A DNA stretch of 64,000 nt from Arachis hypogaea (GCF_003086295.3 NC_092051.1:68511772-68575771); one strand, 5' to 3'. Counted from the first letter of the stretch, positions 21,025 to 31,616 are shown. Notes: generated by a model from the sequence alone, not told the origin. Made by a program: numbers and translations.

Positions 21025-23352
21025 ATGAGCAGGAGCAAGGACAAGAACATTCTTGTGGAAGCAGATCCAGAACCTGAAAGGACTCTGAAGAGAAAATTAA
21101 GAGAAGCTAAAATACAACAATCCAGAGATAACCTTTCAGAAATTTTCAAACAGGCAGAGGAGATGGCAGCCGAAAATAATGATAATGTAAGAAAGATGCT
21201 TGGTGACTTTACTGCACCTAATTCCAATTTACATGGAAGAAGCATCTCCATTCCTGCCATTGGAGCAAACAACTTTGAGCTGAAACCTCAATTAGTTTCT
21301 CTGATGCAGCAGAACTGCAAGTTTCATGGACTTTCATCTGAAGATCCTTTTCAGTTCTTAACTGAATTCTTGCAGACATGTGATACTGTTAAGACTAATG
21401 GAGTAGATCCTGAAGTCTACAGGCTCATGCTTTTCCCTTTTGCTGTAAGAGACAGAGCTAGATTATGGTTGGATTCTCAACCTAAAGACAGCCTGAACTC
21501 TTGGGATAAGCTGGTCACGGCTTTCTTAGCCAAGTACTTTCCTCCTCAAAAGCTGAGCAAGCTTAGAGCTGATGTTCAAACCTTCAGACAGAAAGAAGGT
21601 GAATCTCTCTATGAAGCTTGGGAAAGATACAAACAGTTGACCAAAAAGTGTCCTTCTGACATGCTTTCAGAATGGACCATCCTGGATATATTCTATGATG
21701 GTTTATCTGAGCTATCAAAGATGTCACTGGACACTTCTGCAGGTGGATCCATTCACCTAAAGAAAATGCCTGCAGAAGCTCAAGAACTCATTGACATGGT
21801 TGCTAATAACCAGTTCATGTACACTTCTGAAAGAAATCCTGTGAATAATGGGACGCCTATGAAGAAGGGAGTTCTTGAAGTTGATACTCTGAATGCCATA
21901 TTGGCTCAGAATAAAATATTGACTCAGCAAGTCAATATGATCTCTCAGAGTCTGCATGGAATGCAAGCTGCATCCAACAGTACTCAAGAGGCATCTTCTG
22001 AAGAAGAAGCCTATGATCCTGAGAACCCTGCAATAGCAGAGGTAAATTACTTAGGTGAACCTTATGGAAACACCTATAACTCAACATGGAGAAATCATCC
22101 AAATTTCTCATGGAAGGATCAAAAGCCCCAACAAGGCTTTAATAATGGTGGAAGAAACAGGTTTAGCAATAGCAAGCCTTTTCCATCATCAACTCAGCAA
22201 CAGACAGAGAACTCTGAACAAAATGCTTCTAATTTAGCAAATCTAGTCTCTGATCTATCTAAGGCCACTGTAAGTTTCATGAATGAAACAAGGTCTTCCA
22301 TTAGAGATCTGGAAGCACAAGTGGGCCAGCTGAGTAAAAGGATCACTGAAATCCCTCCTAGTACTCTCCCAAGCAATACAGAAGAGAACCCAAAAGGAGA
22401 GTGCAAGGCCATTGACATAAGCGCCATGGCCGAACCTGTGAGGAGAGGAGAGGACGTGAATCCCAAGGAGGAGGACCTCCTGGGACGTCCAGTGATCAAT
22501 AAGGAGCTTCCCTCTGAGGAACCAAAGGACTCTGAGGCTCATCTAGAGACCATAGAGATTCCATTGAACCTCCTTATGCCCTTCATGAGCTCTGATGAGT
22601 ATTCCTCTTCTGAAGAGAATGAGGATGTCACTGAAGAGCAAACTGCCAAGTTTCTTGGTGCAATCATGAAGCTGAATGCCAAATTGTTTGGCATTGATGC
22701 TTGGGAAGTTGAACCTCCCTTGTTCATCAATGAACTAAGTGATCTGGATCAACTGACATTGCCTCAGAAGAGACAGGATCCTGGAAAGTTCATAATACCC
22801 TGTACCATAGGCACCATGATCCTTAAGGCTCTGTGTGACCTTGGTTCAGGAATAAACCTCATGCCCCTCTCTGTAATAGAGAAACTGGGAATCTATGGGG
22901 TGCAAGCTGCTAAAATCTCATTAGAGATGGCAGACAGCTCTAGAAAACAGGCTTATGGACAAGTAGAGGACGTGTTAGTAAATGTTGAAGGCCTTTACAT
23001 CTCTGCTGATTTCATAGTCCTGGATACTGGAAAGGAAGAGGATGAATCCATCATCCTAGGAAGACCTTTCCTGGCCACAGCAAGAGCTGTGATTGATGTT
23101 GACAGAGGTGAAATATTCCTTCAATGGAATGAGAACTTCCTTGTGTTTAAAACTCAAGGATCTCCCTCTGCAACCATGGAGAGGAAGCAGAAAAAGCTTC
23201 TCTCCAAGCAGAGTCAACCAGAGCCCCCACAGTTAAACTCTAAGTTTGGTGTTGGGAGGCCACAACCAAACTCTAAGTTTGGTGTTGAACTCCCATATCC
23301 AAACTCTAAGTTTGGTGTTGAAGAGTCTCAACAAAGCTCTGCACATCTGTGA
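21025..23352 (+). CDS. gag: gag-protease polyprotein of Athila-type element (775 aa)
   Basis: The only long intact ORF in the window. Residues ~1-60 are charged. A retrotransposon-gag domain spans ~85-235, with RDRARLWLDSQP and FLAKYFPPQK signatures. A long linker follows with a Gln/Asn-rich part (~385-410). The aspartic protease is at ~580-705, with CDLGSGINLMP (catalytic Asp at 22837-22839, residue 605) and ILGRPFLATARAVID. The C-terminus carries three NSKFGV repeats (~735-765). No zinc knuckle was seen. It ends where autonomous relatives would continue into RT. An intact frame implies recent insertion or selection on gag. Confidence 0.92.
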   Translation: MSRSKDKNILVEADPEPERTLKRKLREAKIQQSRDNLSEIFKQAEEMAAENNDNVRKMLGDFTAPNSNLHGRSISIPAIGANNFELKPQLVSLMQQNCKFHGLSSEDPFQFLTEFLQTCDTVKTNGVDPEVYRLMLFPFAVRDRARLWLDSQPKDSLNSWDKLVTAFLAKYFPPQKLSKLRADVQTFRQKEGESLYEAWERYKQLTKKCPSDMLSEWTILDIFYDGLSELSKMSLDTSAGGSIHLKKMPAEAQELIDMVANNQFMYTSERNPVNNGTPMKKGVLEVDTLNAILAQNKILTQQVNMISQSLHGMQAASNSTQEASSEEEAYDPENPAIAEVNYLGEPYGNTYNSTWRNHPNFSWKDQKPQQGFNNGGRNRFSNSKPFPSSTQQQTENSEQNASNLANLVSDLSKATVSFMNETRSSIRDLEAQVGQLSKRITEIPPSTLPSNTEENPKGECKAIDISAMAEPVRRGEDVNPKEEDLLGRPVINKELPSEEPKDSEAHLETIEIPLNLLMPFMSSDEYSSSEENEDVTEEQTAKFLGAIMKLNAKLFGIDAWEVEPPLFINELSDLDQLTLPQKRQDPGKFIIPCTIGTMILKALCDLGSGINLMPLSVIEKLGIYGVQAAKISLEMADSSRKQAYGQVEDVLVNVEGLYISADFIVLDTGKEEDESIILGRPFLATARAVIDVDRGEIFLQWNENFLVFKTQGSPSATMERKQKKLLSKQSQPEPPQLNSKFGVGRPQPNSKFGVELPYPNSKFGVEESQQSSAHL

Positions 23353-23554
23353 GGCTCCATGAGAGCCCACTGTCAAGCTATTGACATTAAAGAAGCGCTT
23401 GTTGGGAGGCAACCCAATGTTTATCTAATTCTTATTTTTATTGTTTTTCATGTTTTCTTAGGTTCATGATCATGTGGAGTCACAAAATAAACAAAAAAAT
23501 CAAAAACGGAATCAAAAACAGCAGAAGAAAAATCGCACCCTGGAGGAGCATCTG

Positions 23555-23735
23555 TCTGGCGTTCAAACGCCAGAACAGAGCATAGTTCTGGCGCTGAACG
23601 CCCAGAATGGGAGCATCCTGGCGCTGAACGCCCAGAACAAGCATGGTTCTGGCGTTCAACGCCAGAAATGGCAGCAAAGGGGCGTTGAACGCCCAAAATG
23701 GGCACCAACCTGGCGCTGAACGCCCAGAGTTGTGT
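23555..23735. repeat. GGCGTTCAACGCC palindromic modules
   Basis: About six near-palindromic units of CTGGCGTTCAACGCCAGAA type (variants with GCTGAACGCCC), spaced about 28-33 bp. Present in reverse at 3712-3905; single and double copies sit in the LTRs. Confidence 0.85.
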
Positions 23736-24105
23736 GCAAGGGCATTTTGCATGCCTAAATTGGTGCAGGGATGTAAATGCCTTGACACCCCAAGATCTGT
23801 GGACCCCACAGGATCCCCGCCTACCTTCACTCACTCTCTTCTCTCTTCTCAATCATCCTCTATTCCCAATAAACACTCATCCCTTCTGTCTTCCATTTAC
23901 CACTCACACCCATACACCCACTTACCTTCAAAAATTCAACATCTCTTCCCCACCCAATCCCACCCATATGGCCGAATACACACAGCCATCCATCTCCTCC
24001 ATATCCTCTTCTTCTTCTATTCTTTCTTCTTTTGCTCGAGGGCGAGCAACATTCTAAGTTTGGTGTGGTAAAAGCATAGCTTTTTTGTTTTTTCCATAAC
24101 CATTG

Positions 24106-24177
24106 ATGGCACCTAAGGCCAGAGAAACCTCTAGAAAGAGGAAAGGGAAGACAAAAGCTTCCGTCAAGGGTCTATAG
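24106..24177 (+). CDS. Short basic ORF ending in the tRNA-Cys segment
   Basis: ATG GCA CCT AAG start, then 23 codons rich in Lys and Arg. It terminates at TAG within the D-arm region of the tRNA-Cys-derived segment. It may be the 5' end of an ORF cut off by arrival of the tRNA sequence. Function unknown. Confidence 0.25.
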   Translation: MAPKARETSRKRKGKTKASVKGL

Positions 24178-24236
24178 CTCAGTGGTAGAACATTTGACTG
24201 CAAATCAAGAGATCCCTGAGATACCTCAGGGGATAC
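24168..24236 (+). pseudogene. tRNA-Cys(GCA)-derived segment, copy 2
   Basis: GGGTCTA acceptor strand, TA, D arm GCTCAGTGGTAGAAC, then anticodon stem TTTGA/TCAAG around loop CTGCAAA (anticodon GCA). The D stem has one mismatch. Beyond the variable region a hairpin CCCTGAG-ATAC-CTCAGGG replaces a standard T arm, and the 3' acceptor strand is absent. The Pol III A box is intact and the B box is not. Derived from a nuclear plant tRNA-Cys; not expected to make a mature tRNA. Confidence 0.75.
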
Positions 24237-24418
24237 ATTTTCTTCCACACAATTATTGGAAGCAACTAAGGGTGGAACATCAAGAGCACTCCATCATCCT
24301 TCATGAAATCAGAGAAGATCTAAAAGCAATGAAGGAGGAGCAACAAAGACAAGGAAGAGACATAGAAGAGCTCGAGGACATCATTAGTTCCTCAAGAAGG
24401 AAACGCCACCATTACTAA
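24182..24418 (+). CDS. Small charged ORF in retroelement 3' region
   Basis: 78 codons starting inside the tRNA-Cys segment. The C-terminal half (from about residue 35) is rich in Glu, Arg, Gln and Ile/Leu and could form a short coiled coil ending SSRRKRHHY. Counterpart of 3253-3017. Coding status uncertain. Confidence 0.25.
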   Translation: MVEHLTANQEIPEIPQGIHFLPHNYWKQLRVEHQEHSIILHEIREDLKAMKEEQQRQGRDIEELEDIISSSRRKRHHY

Positions 24419-25566
24419 GGTGGATTCATTCCTTGTTCTTATTTCTTCTGTTTTTCGTTTTCTATGTTATGTGCTTATCTGTGTTTGTGTCTTCATTACA
24501 TGATCATTAGTAGTTAGTAACTATGTCTTAAAGTTATAAATGTCCTATGAATCCATCACCTCTCTTAAAATAAAAACTGTTTTAATTTAAAAGAACAAGA
24601 AGTACATGAGTCTCGAATTTTTCCTTGAACTTAGTTTAATTATATTGATGTGGTGATAATGCTTCTTGTTTTCTGAATGTATGCTTGAATAGTGCATATG
24701 TCTTTTGAAGTTGTTGTTTAAGAATGTTAAATATGTTGGCTCTTGAAAGAATGATGACTAGGAGACATGTTATTTGATAATCTGAAAAATCATAAAAATG
24801 ATTCTTGAAGCAAGAAAAAGCAGCAAAGAACAAAGCTTGCAGAAAAAAAAAATAGGCGAAAAAAAAATATAGATTGAAAAGAAAAAGCAAGCAGAAAAAG
24901 CCAAAGCTCTTAAAACCAAGAGGCAAGAGCAAAAAGCCAATAACCCTTAAAACCAAAAGGCAAGGGAAATAAAAAGGATCCCAAGGCTTTGAGCATCAGT
25001 GGATAGGAGGGCCTAAAGGAATAAAATCCTGGTCTAAGCGGCTAAACCAAGCTGTCCCTAACCATGTGCTTGTGGCGTGTAGGTGTCAAGTGAAAACTTG
25101 AGACTGAGCGGTTAAAGTCAAGGTCCAAAGCAAAAAAAAGAGTGTGCTTAAGAACCCTGGACACCTCTAATTGGGGACTTTAGCAAAGCTGAGTCACAAT
25201 CTGAAAGGGTTCACCCAATTATGTGTCTGTGGCATTTATGTATCCGGTGGTAATACTGAAAAACAAAGTGCTTAGGGCCACGGCCAAGACTCATAAAATA
25301 GCTGTGTTCAAGAATCATCATACTGAACTAGGAGAATCAATAACACTATCTGAACTCTGAGTTCCTATAGATGCCAATCATTCTAAACTTCAAATGGATA
25401 AAGTGAGATGCCAAAACTATTCAAGAGGCAAAAAGCTATAAGTCCCGCTCATATGATTGAAACTCTGTTTCATTGATAGTTTGGAATTTATAGTATATTC
25501 TATTCTTTTTATCCTATTTTGATTTTCAGTTGCTTGGGGACAAGCAACAATTTAAGTTTGGTGTTG

Positions 25567-27223
25567 TGATGAGCGGATAATTTATACGCTTTTTGACATT
25601 GTTTTTAGTATGTTTTTAGTAGAATCTGGTTACTTTTAGGGATGTTTTTAATAGATTTTGTGTTAAATTCACATTTCTGAACTTTACTATGAGTTTGTTT
25701 TTCTGTGATTTCAGGTATTTTCTGGCTAAAATTGAGGGACTTGAGCAGAAATCAGATTCAGAGGTTGAAAAAGGACTGCTGATGCTGTTGGATTCTGACC
25801 TCCCTGCACTCAAAGTGGATTTTCGGGAGCTACAGAAATCGAAATGGCGTGCTTTCAATTGTGTTGGAAAGTAGACATCCAGGGATTTCCAGCAATATAT
25901 AATAGTCCATACTTTCGCCAAGAATAGACGACGTAAACTGGCGTTCAACGCCAGCCTTCTGCCCAAATCTGGCGTCCAGCGCCAGAAAAGGATCCAAAAC
26001 CAGAGTTGAACACCCAAACTGGCACAAAAACTGGCGTTCAACTCCACAATTGGCCTCTGCACGTGAAACACTTAAGCTCAGCCCAAACACACACCAAGTG
26101 GGCCCCGGAAGTGGATTTATACATCAAATACTTACTCATGTAAACCCTAGTAGCTAGTTTATTATAAATAGGACCTCTTACTAGTGTATTAGGCATCTTT
26201 GGATCTTTTGATCACCTTAGGATCCTTTGATCACATTTTGGGTGCTGGCCATCTCGGCCATGCCTGGACCTTTCACTTATGTATTTTCAACGGTAGAGTT
26301 TCTACACTCAATAGATTAAGGCGTGGAGCTCTGCTGTTCCTCAAAGATTAATGCAAGTACTACTGTTTTCTATTCAATTCATCTTATTTCGCTTCTAAGA
26401 TATCCATTCGCACCCAAGAACGTGATGAAGGTGATGATTATGTGTGACGCTCATCACCATCTCCCCTATGAACGCGTGCCTGACAAACACTTCTGTTCTA
26501 CATGAATTAAGCTAGAATGAATATCTCTTAGATCTCCTAACAGGAATCTTCGTGGCGTAAGCTAGAATGATGGCGGCATTCAAGAGAATCCAGAAGGTCT
26601 AAACCTTGTCTGTGGTATTCTGAGTAGGATTCAATGATTGAATGACTGTGACGAGCTTCAAACTCGCGATTGTTGGGCGTTAGTGACAGACGCAAAAGGA
26701 GGGTGAATCCTATTCCAGCATGATCGAGAACCGATAGATGAATAGCCGTGCCGTGACAGGGTGCGTGAGCATATTATTCACTGAGAGGAGGGGATGTAGC
26801 CACGGACAACGGTGATGCCCTTGCATACAGCCAGCCATGGAAAGGAGTAAGACTGATTGGATGAAGATAGCAGGAAAGCAGAGGTTTAGAGGAACAAAAA
26901 GCATCTCCATTCGCTTATCTGAAATTCTTACCAATGATTTACATAAGTATCTCTATCCCTATTTTATTATATAATATTCGAAAACACCATTATCACTTTA
27001 TATCTGCCTGACTGAGATTTACAAGGTGACCATAGCTTGCTTCATACCAACAATCTCCGTGGGATTCGACCCTTACTCACGTAAGGTATTACTTGGACGA
27101 CCCAGTGCACTTGCTGGTTAGTTGTATCGAGGTTGTGACAATTATGAATTAAGATTAGAGCACCAAGCTTTGGAGCCATTACCAGGATTTGTTCGAGCCT
27201 GGAGATCACAATTTCGTGCACCA
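25567..27223 (+). mobile_element. 3' LTR of Athila-type element
   Basis: 1657 bp with TGATGAGCGG...GTGCACCA termini. TATA-like box at 26163-26170. Followed by ATGAC, the right target duplication, and then the rest of 5S unit 9. Confidence 0.93.
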
Positions 27224-27243
27224 ATGACCTCATGTTGCACCTC
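27224..27243 (+). pseudogene. 5S rRNA unit 9, 3' part
   Basis: ATGACCTCATGTTGCACCTC: duplicated target bases followed by the 5S 3' end. Confidence 0.88.
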
Positions 27244-27424
27244 TTTTTTTTTTAAGTTGTGCTTACCCTCGTTCTTTAAACGACGCTATCTTGAATAGTT
27301 TAGCTAAAGCGAGCCTCAACAACCTGATTTTCGACAAGTTCGCACGGGCTCCGCAGGGCTTCGCAGCTTGACTTACCCTACGTCGCGAGACATGCTTATG
27401 ATAATTATGTGCGCATACTTTAAT

Positions 27425-27543
27425 AGGTGCGATCATACCAGCACTGTTGCACCGGATCCCAACAGAACTCTGCAGTTAAGCGTGCTTGGGTGAGAGTTGT
27501 ACTAGGATGGGTGACCTCCTGGGAAGTCCTCGGGTTGCACCTC
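27425..27543 (+). rRNA. 5S rRNA unit 10
   Basis: GTTGCACC/CCCAACAG class with CTCTGCAG. Intact GGTGC/GCACC ends. Confidence 0.82.
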
Positions 27544-27722
27544 TTTTTTTTACGTTGTTCTTACCCTCGTTCTTTAAACGACGCTATCTTGAATAGTTTA
27601 GCTAAAGCGAGCCTCAATGACCTTATTTTCGGCAAGCTCGCACGGGCCCCGCAGGGCTTCGCAGCAAGACTTACCCTACATCGCGGGACATGCATATGAT
27701 AATTGTGTGCGCATACTTTAAT

Positions 27723-27841
27723 AGGTGCAATCATACCAGCACTAATGCACCGGATCCCATCAGAACTCCACAGTTAAGCGTGCTTGGGCGAGAGTAGTAC
27801 TAGGATGGGTGTCCTCCTGGGAAGTCATCGTGTTGCACCTC
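27723..27841 (+). rRNA. 5S rRNA unit 11
   Basis: Near consensus. Differences: GGTGCAATC start, ACTCCACAG, and ATGGGTGTCC in the box C region. Confidence 0.85.
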
Positions 27842-28021
27842 TTTTTTTTTACGTTGTTCTTACCCTCGTTCTTTAAACGACGCTATCTTGAATTGTTTAG
27901 CTAAAGCGAGCCTCAATGACCTGATTTTTGACAAGTTTGCACGGGCCCCGCAGGGTTTCGCGGCTCAGCTTACCCTATGTCGCAAGACATGCTTATGATA
28001 ATTGTGTGCGCATACTTTAAT

Positions 28022-28139
28022 AGGTTTGATCATACCAGCACTCATGCACCGGATCCATTAGAACTCCGCAGTTAAACGTGCTTGAGCGAGAGTAGTACTA
28101 AGATGGGTGACCTCCTGGGAAGTCCTTTTGATGCAACGT
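28022..28139 (+). rRNA. 5S rRNA unit 12
   Basis: AGGTTTGATC start, one deletion in GGATCCATTAG, end ATGCAACGT. Helix I not restorable. Confidence 0.7.
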
Positions 28140-28318
28140 TTTTTTTTATGTCGTGCTTACCCTCGTTCTTTAAACGACACTATCTTGAATAGTTTAGCTG
28201 AAGCGAGCCTCAATGACCTGATTTTCGACAAGCTCGCACGGTCCCCGCAGGGTTTCGCAGCTCGACTTACCCTACATCGCGAGACATGCTTATGATAATT
28301 GTGTGCGCATACTTTAAT

Positions 28319-28437
28319 AGGTGCGATCATACCTGCACTGTTGCACCGGATCCCAACAGAACTCTGCAGTTTAGCGTGCTTGGGCGAGAGTTGTACTAGG
28401 ATGGGTGACCTCCTGGGAAGTCCTCGGGTTGCACCTC
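28319..28437 (+). rRNA. 5S rRNA unit 13
   Basis: GTTGCACC/CCCAACAG class with ACCTGCACT and AGTTTAGCG. Consensus ends. Confidence 0.8.
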
Positions 28438-28619
28438 TTTTTTTTTTTCGTTGTTCTTACCCTCGTTCTCTAAACGATCCTATCTTGAATAGTTTAGCTA
28501 AAGCGAGCCTCAATGACCTGATTTTCGGCAAGATCGCACGGGTCCCCGCAGGGCATCGCAGCTCGACTTACCCTAAGTCGTGAGACATGCTTATGATAAT
28601 TGTGTGCGCATACTTTAAT

Positions 28620-28738
28620 AGGTGTGATCATACCAGCACTCATGCACCGGATCCCATTAGAACTCCGCAGTTAAGCGTGCTTGAGCGAGAGTAGTACTAA
28701 GATGGGTGACCTCCTGTGAAGTCCGTGTGATGCAACAT
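28620..28738 (+). rRNA. 5S rRNA unit 14
   Basis: AGGTGTGATC start, CTGTGAAGTCCGTGTGATGCAACAT end. Confidence 0.7.
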
Positions 28739-28916
28739 TTTTTTTACGTCGTACTTACCCTCGTTCTTTAAACGACACTATCTTGAATAGTTTAGCTAAA
28801 GCGAGCCTCAATGACCTGATTTTCGACAAGCTCGTACGGGCCCCGCAGGGCTTCGCAGCTCGACTTACCCTACGTCGCTAGACATGCTTTTGATAATTGT
28901 GTGCGCATACTTTAAT

Positions 28917-29035
28917 AGGTGTGATCATACCAGCACTCATGCACCGGATTCCATTAGAACACCGTAGTTAAGCGTGCTTGGGCGAGAGTTGTACGAGGAT
29001 GGGTGACCTCCTAGGAAGTCCTCGGGTTGCACCTC
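28917..29035 (+). rRNA. 5S rRNA unit 15
   Basis: GGATTCCATTAGAACACCGTAG in the box A neighbourhood; GTACGAGG. 3' end GTTGCACCTC. Confidence 0.75.
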
Positions 29036-29215
29036 TTTTTTTTCACGTTGTTCTTACCCTCGTTCTTTAAACGACGCTATCTTGAATAGTTTAGCTAAAG
29101 CGAGCCTCAATGACCTGATTTTTGGTAAGTTCGCAAGGGCCCCGCAGGGCTTCACAGCCCGACTTACCCTACGTCGCGAGACATGCTTTTGATAATTTTG
29201 TGCGCATACTTTAAT

Positions 29216-29334
29216 AGGTGTGATCATACCAGCACTCATGCACCGGATCCCATTAGAACTCCGTAGTTAAGCGTGCTTGGGCAAGAGTAGTACTAGGATG
29301 GGTGACCTCCTGGGAAGTCCTCGTGATGCACTAT
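29216..29334 (+). rRNA. 5S rRNA unit 16
   Basis: AGGTGTGATC start and ATGCACTAT end; interior close to consensus. Confidence 0.75.
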
Positions 29335-29525
29335 TTTTTTCTTTTTTTTTTTATACGTCGTGCTTACCCTCGTTCTTTAAACGACGCTACTTTGAATATT
29401 TTAGCTAAAGCGAGCCTCAATGACCTGATTTTCGACAAGCTCGCACGGGCCCCGCAGGGCTTCGCAGCTCGACTTACCCTACGCCGCGAGGCATGCTTAT
29501 GATAATTTTGTGCGCATACTTTAAT

Positions 29526-29644
29526 AGGTGCGATTATACCAGCACTAATGCACCAGATCCCAGTACAACTCCGCAGTTAAGCGTGCTTGGGTGAGAGTAG
29601 TACTAGGATGGGTTACCTCCTAAGAAGTCTTCGTGTTGCACCTC
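29526..29644 (+). rRNA. 5S rRNA unit 17
   Basis: CCAGATCCCAGTACAACTCC variant and GGGTTACCTCC; consensus ends. Confidence 0.78.
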
Positions 29645-29824
29645 TTTTTTTTTACGTCGTGTTTACCCTCGATCTTTAAACGACGCTATCTTGAATTGTT
29701 TAGCTAAAGCGAGCCTTAATGATCTGATTTTTGGCAAGCTCGCACGGGCCCCGCCGGGTTTCGCAGCTTGACTTACCCTACGTCGAGAGACATGCTTATG
29801 ATAATTGTGTGCGCATACTTTAAT

Positions 29825-29943
29825 AGGTGCGATCATACCCGCACTGTTGCACCGGATCCCAACAGAACTCTGCAGTTAAGCGTGCTTGGGTGAGAGTTGT
29901 ACTAGGATGGGTGACCTCCTGGGAAGTCTTCGGGTTGCACCTC
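29825..29943 (+). rRNA. 5S rRNA unit 18
   Basis: Duplicate of unit 10 (offset 2400); differs by ATACCCGCACT. Confidence 0.82.
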
Positions 29944-30123
29944 TTTTTTTTTACGTTGTTCTTACCCTCGTTTTTTAAACGACGCTATCTTGAATTGTTT
30001 AGCTAAAGCGAGCCTCAATGACCTTATTTTCGGCAAGCTCGCACGGGCCCCGCAGGGCTTCGCAGCAAGACTTACCCTACATCGCGGGACATGCTTATGA
30101 TAATTGTGTGCGCATACTTTAAT

Positions 30124-30242
30124 AGGTGCGATCATACCAGCACTAATGCACCGGATCCCATCAGAACTCCGCAGTTAAGCGTGCTTGGGCGAGAGTAGTA
30201 CTAGGATGGGTGTCCTCCTAGGAAGTCATCGTGTTGCACCTC
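30124..30242 (+). rRNA. 5S rRNA unit 19
   Basis: Duplicate of unit 11 (offset 2401), with the consensus GGTGCGATC start and ACTCCGCAG. Confidence 0.87.
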
Positions 30243-30423
30243 TTTTTTTTTTACGTTGTGCTTACCCTCATTCTTTAAACGATGCTATCTTGAATTGTTT
30301 AGCTAAAGCGATCCTCAATGACCTGATTTTCGACAAGTTTGCACGGGCCCCGCAGGGTTTCGCGGCTCAGCTTACCCTATGTCACAAGACATGCTTATGA
30401 TAATTGTGTGCGCATACTTTAAT

Positions 30424-30541
30424 AGGTTTGATCATACCAGCACTCATGCACCGGATCCATTAGAACTCCGCAGTTAAGTGTGCTTGAGCGAGAGTAGTAC
30501 TAAGATGGGTGACCTCCTAGGAAGTCCTTTTGATGCAACGT
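30424..30541 (+). rRNA. 5S rRNA unit 20
   Basis: Duplicate of unit 12, sharing its 1-nt deletion and altered ends. Confidence 0.7.
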
Positions 30542-30720
30542 TTTTTTTTACGTCATGCTTACCCTCGTTCTTTAAACGACACTATCTTGAATAGTTTAGC
30601 TGAAGCGAGCCTCAATGACCTGATTTTCGACAAGCTCGCACGGTCCCCGCAGGGTTTCGCAGCTCGACTTACCCTACGTCGCGAGACATGCTTATGATAA
30701 TTGTGTGCGCATACTTTAAT

Positions 30721-30839
30721 AGGTGCGATCATACCTGCACTGTTGCACTGGATCCCAACAGAACTCTGCAGTTTAGCGTGCTTGGGCAAGAGTTGTACTA
30801 GGATGGGTGACCTCCTGGGAAGTCCTCGGGTTGCACCTC
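30721..30839 (+). rRNA. 5S rRNA unit 21
   Basis: Duplicate of unit 13, sharing ACCTGCACT and AGTTTAGCG. Confidence 0.8.
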
Positions 30840-31020
30840 TTTTTTTTTTTCGTTGTTCTTACCCTCGTTCTCTAAACGATCCTATCTTGAATAGTTTAGC
30901 TAAAGCGAGTCTCAATGACCTGATTTTCGGCAAGATCGCACGGGCCCCGCAGGGCTTCGCAGCTCGACTTACCCTAAGTCGCGAGACCTGCTTATGATAA
31001 TCGTGTGCGCATACTTTAAT

Positions 31021-31139
31021 AGGTGTGATCATACCAGCACTCATGCACCGGATCCCATTAGAACTCCGCTGTTAAGCGTGCTTGAGCGAGAGTAGTACTA
31101 AGATGGGTGACCTCCTGTGAAGTCCGTGTGATGCAACAT
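31021..31139 (+). rRNA. 5S rRNA unit 22
   Basis: Duplicate of unit 14; CCGCTGTTAAGCG. Confidence 0.7.
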
Positions 31140-31317
31140 TTTTTTTACGTCGTACTTACCCTCGTTCTTTAAACGACGCTATCTTGAATAGTTTAGCTAA
31201 GGCGAGCCTCAATGACCTGATTTTCGACAAGCTCGTACGGGCCCCGCAGGGCTTCGCAGCTCGACTTACCCTACGTCGCTAGACATGCTTTTGATAATTG
31301 TGTGCGCATACTTTAAT

Positions 31318-31436
31318 AGGTGTGATCATACCAGCACTCATGCACCGGATTCCATTAGAACACCGTAGTTAAGCGTGCTTGGGCGAGAGTTGTACGAGGA
31401 TGGGTGACCTCCTGGGAAGTCCTCGGGTTGCACCTC
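31318..31436 (+). rRNA. 5S rRNA unit 23
   Basis: Duplicate of unit 15, sharing GGATTCCATTAGAACACCG. Confidence 0.75.
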
Positions 31437-31616
31437 TTTTTTTTTACGTTGTTCTTACCCTCGTTCTTTAAATGACGCTATCTTGAATAGTTTAGCTAAA
31501 GCGAGCCTCAATGACCTGATTTTTTGTAAGCTCGCACGGGCCCCGCAGGGCTTCACAGCTCGACTTACCCTACGTCGCGAGACATGCTTTTGATAATTGT
31601 GTGCGCATACTTTAAT

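Larger units (their letters stand above)
23353..25566 (+). other. Non-coding 3' internal region of Athila-type element
   Basis: Occupies the place of RT and integrase. It holds the GGCGTTCAACGCC modules (23555-23735), two small ORFs (24106-24177, 24182-24418), the tRNA-Cys-derived segment, an A-rich stretch (24840-24900) and, at its end, AAGTTTGGTGTTG directly abutting the 3' LTR. No long ORF. Confidence 0.75.
17482..27223 (+). mobile_element. Complete non-autonomous Athila-type Ty3/Gypsy retrotransposon
   Basis: A 9,742-bp element with LTRs 17482-19141 and 25567-27223, tRNA-Asp primer-binding site 19148-19165, a single intact gag-protease ORF 21025-23352 and a 2.2-kb non-coding 3' region. 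No RT, RNase H or integrase is present, so it must rely on a partner. Flanking duplication ATGTC (17477-17481) / ATGAC (27224-27228) has one mismatch. Removing the element leaves a 300-bp 5S spacing. It resembles abundant Arachis Ty3/Gypsy families such as FIDEL and its non-autonomous relatives (name from memory, unverified). Confidence 0.93.

Noticed and set aside
24182..24260. Functional tRNA-Cys gene
   Set aside because: The T loop and 3' acceptor strand are missing and the segment is shared by two retroelement copies.
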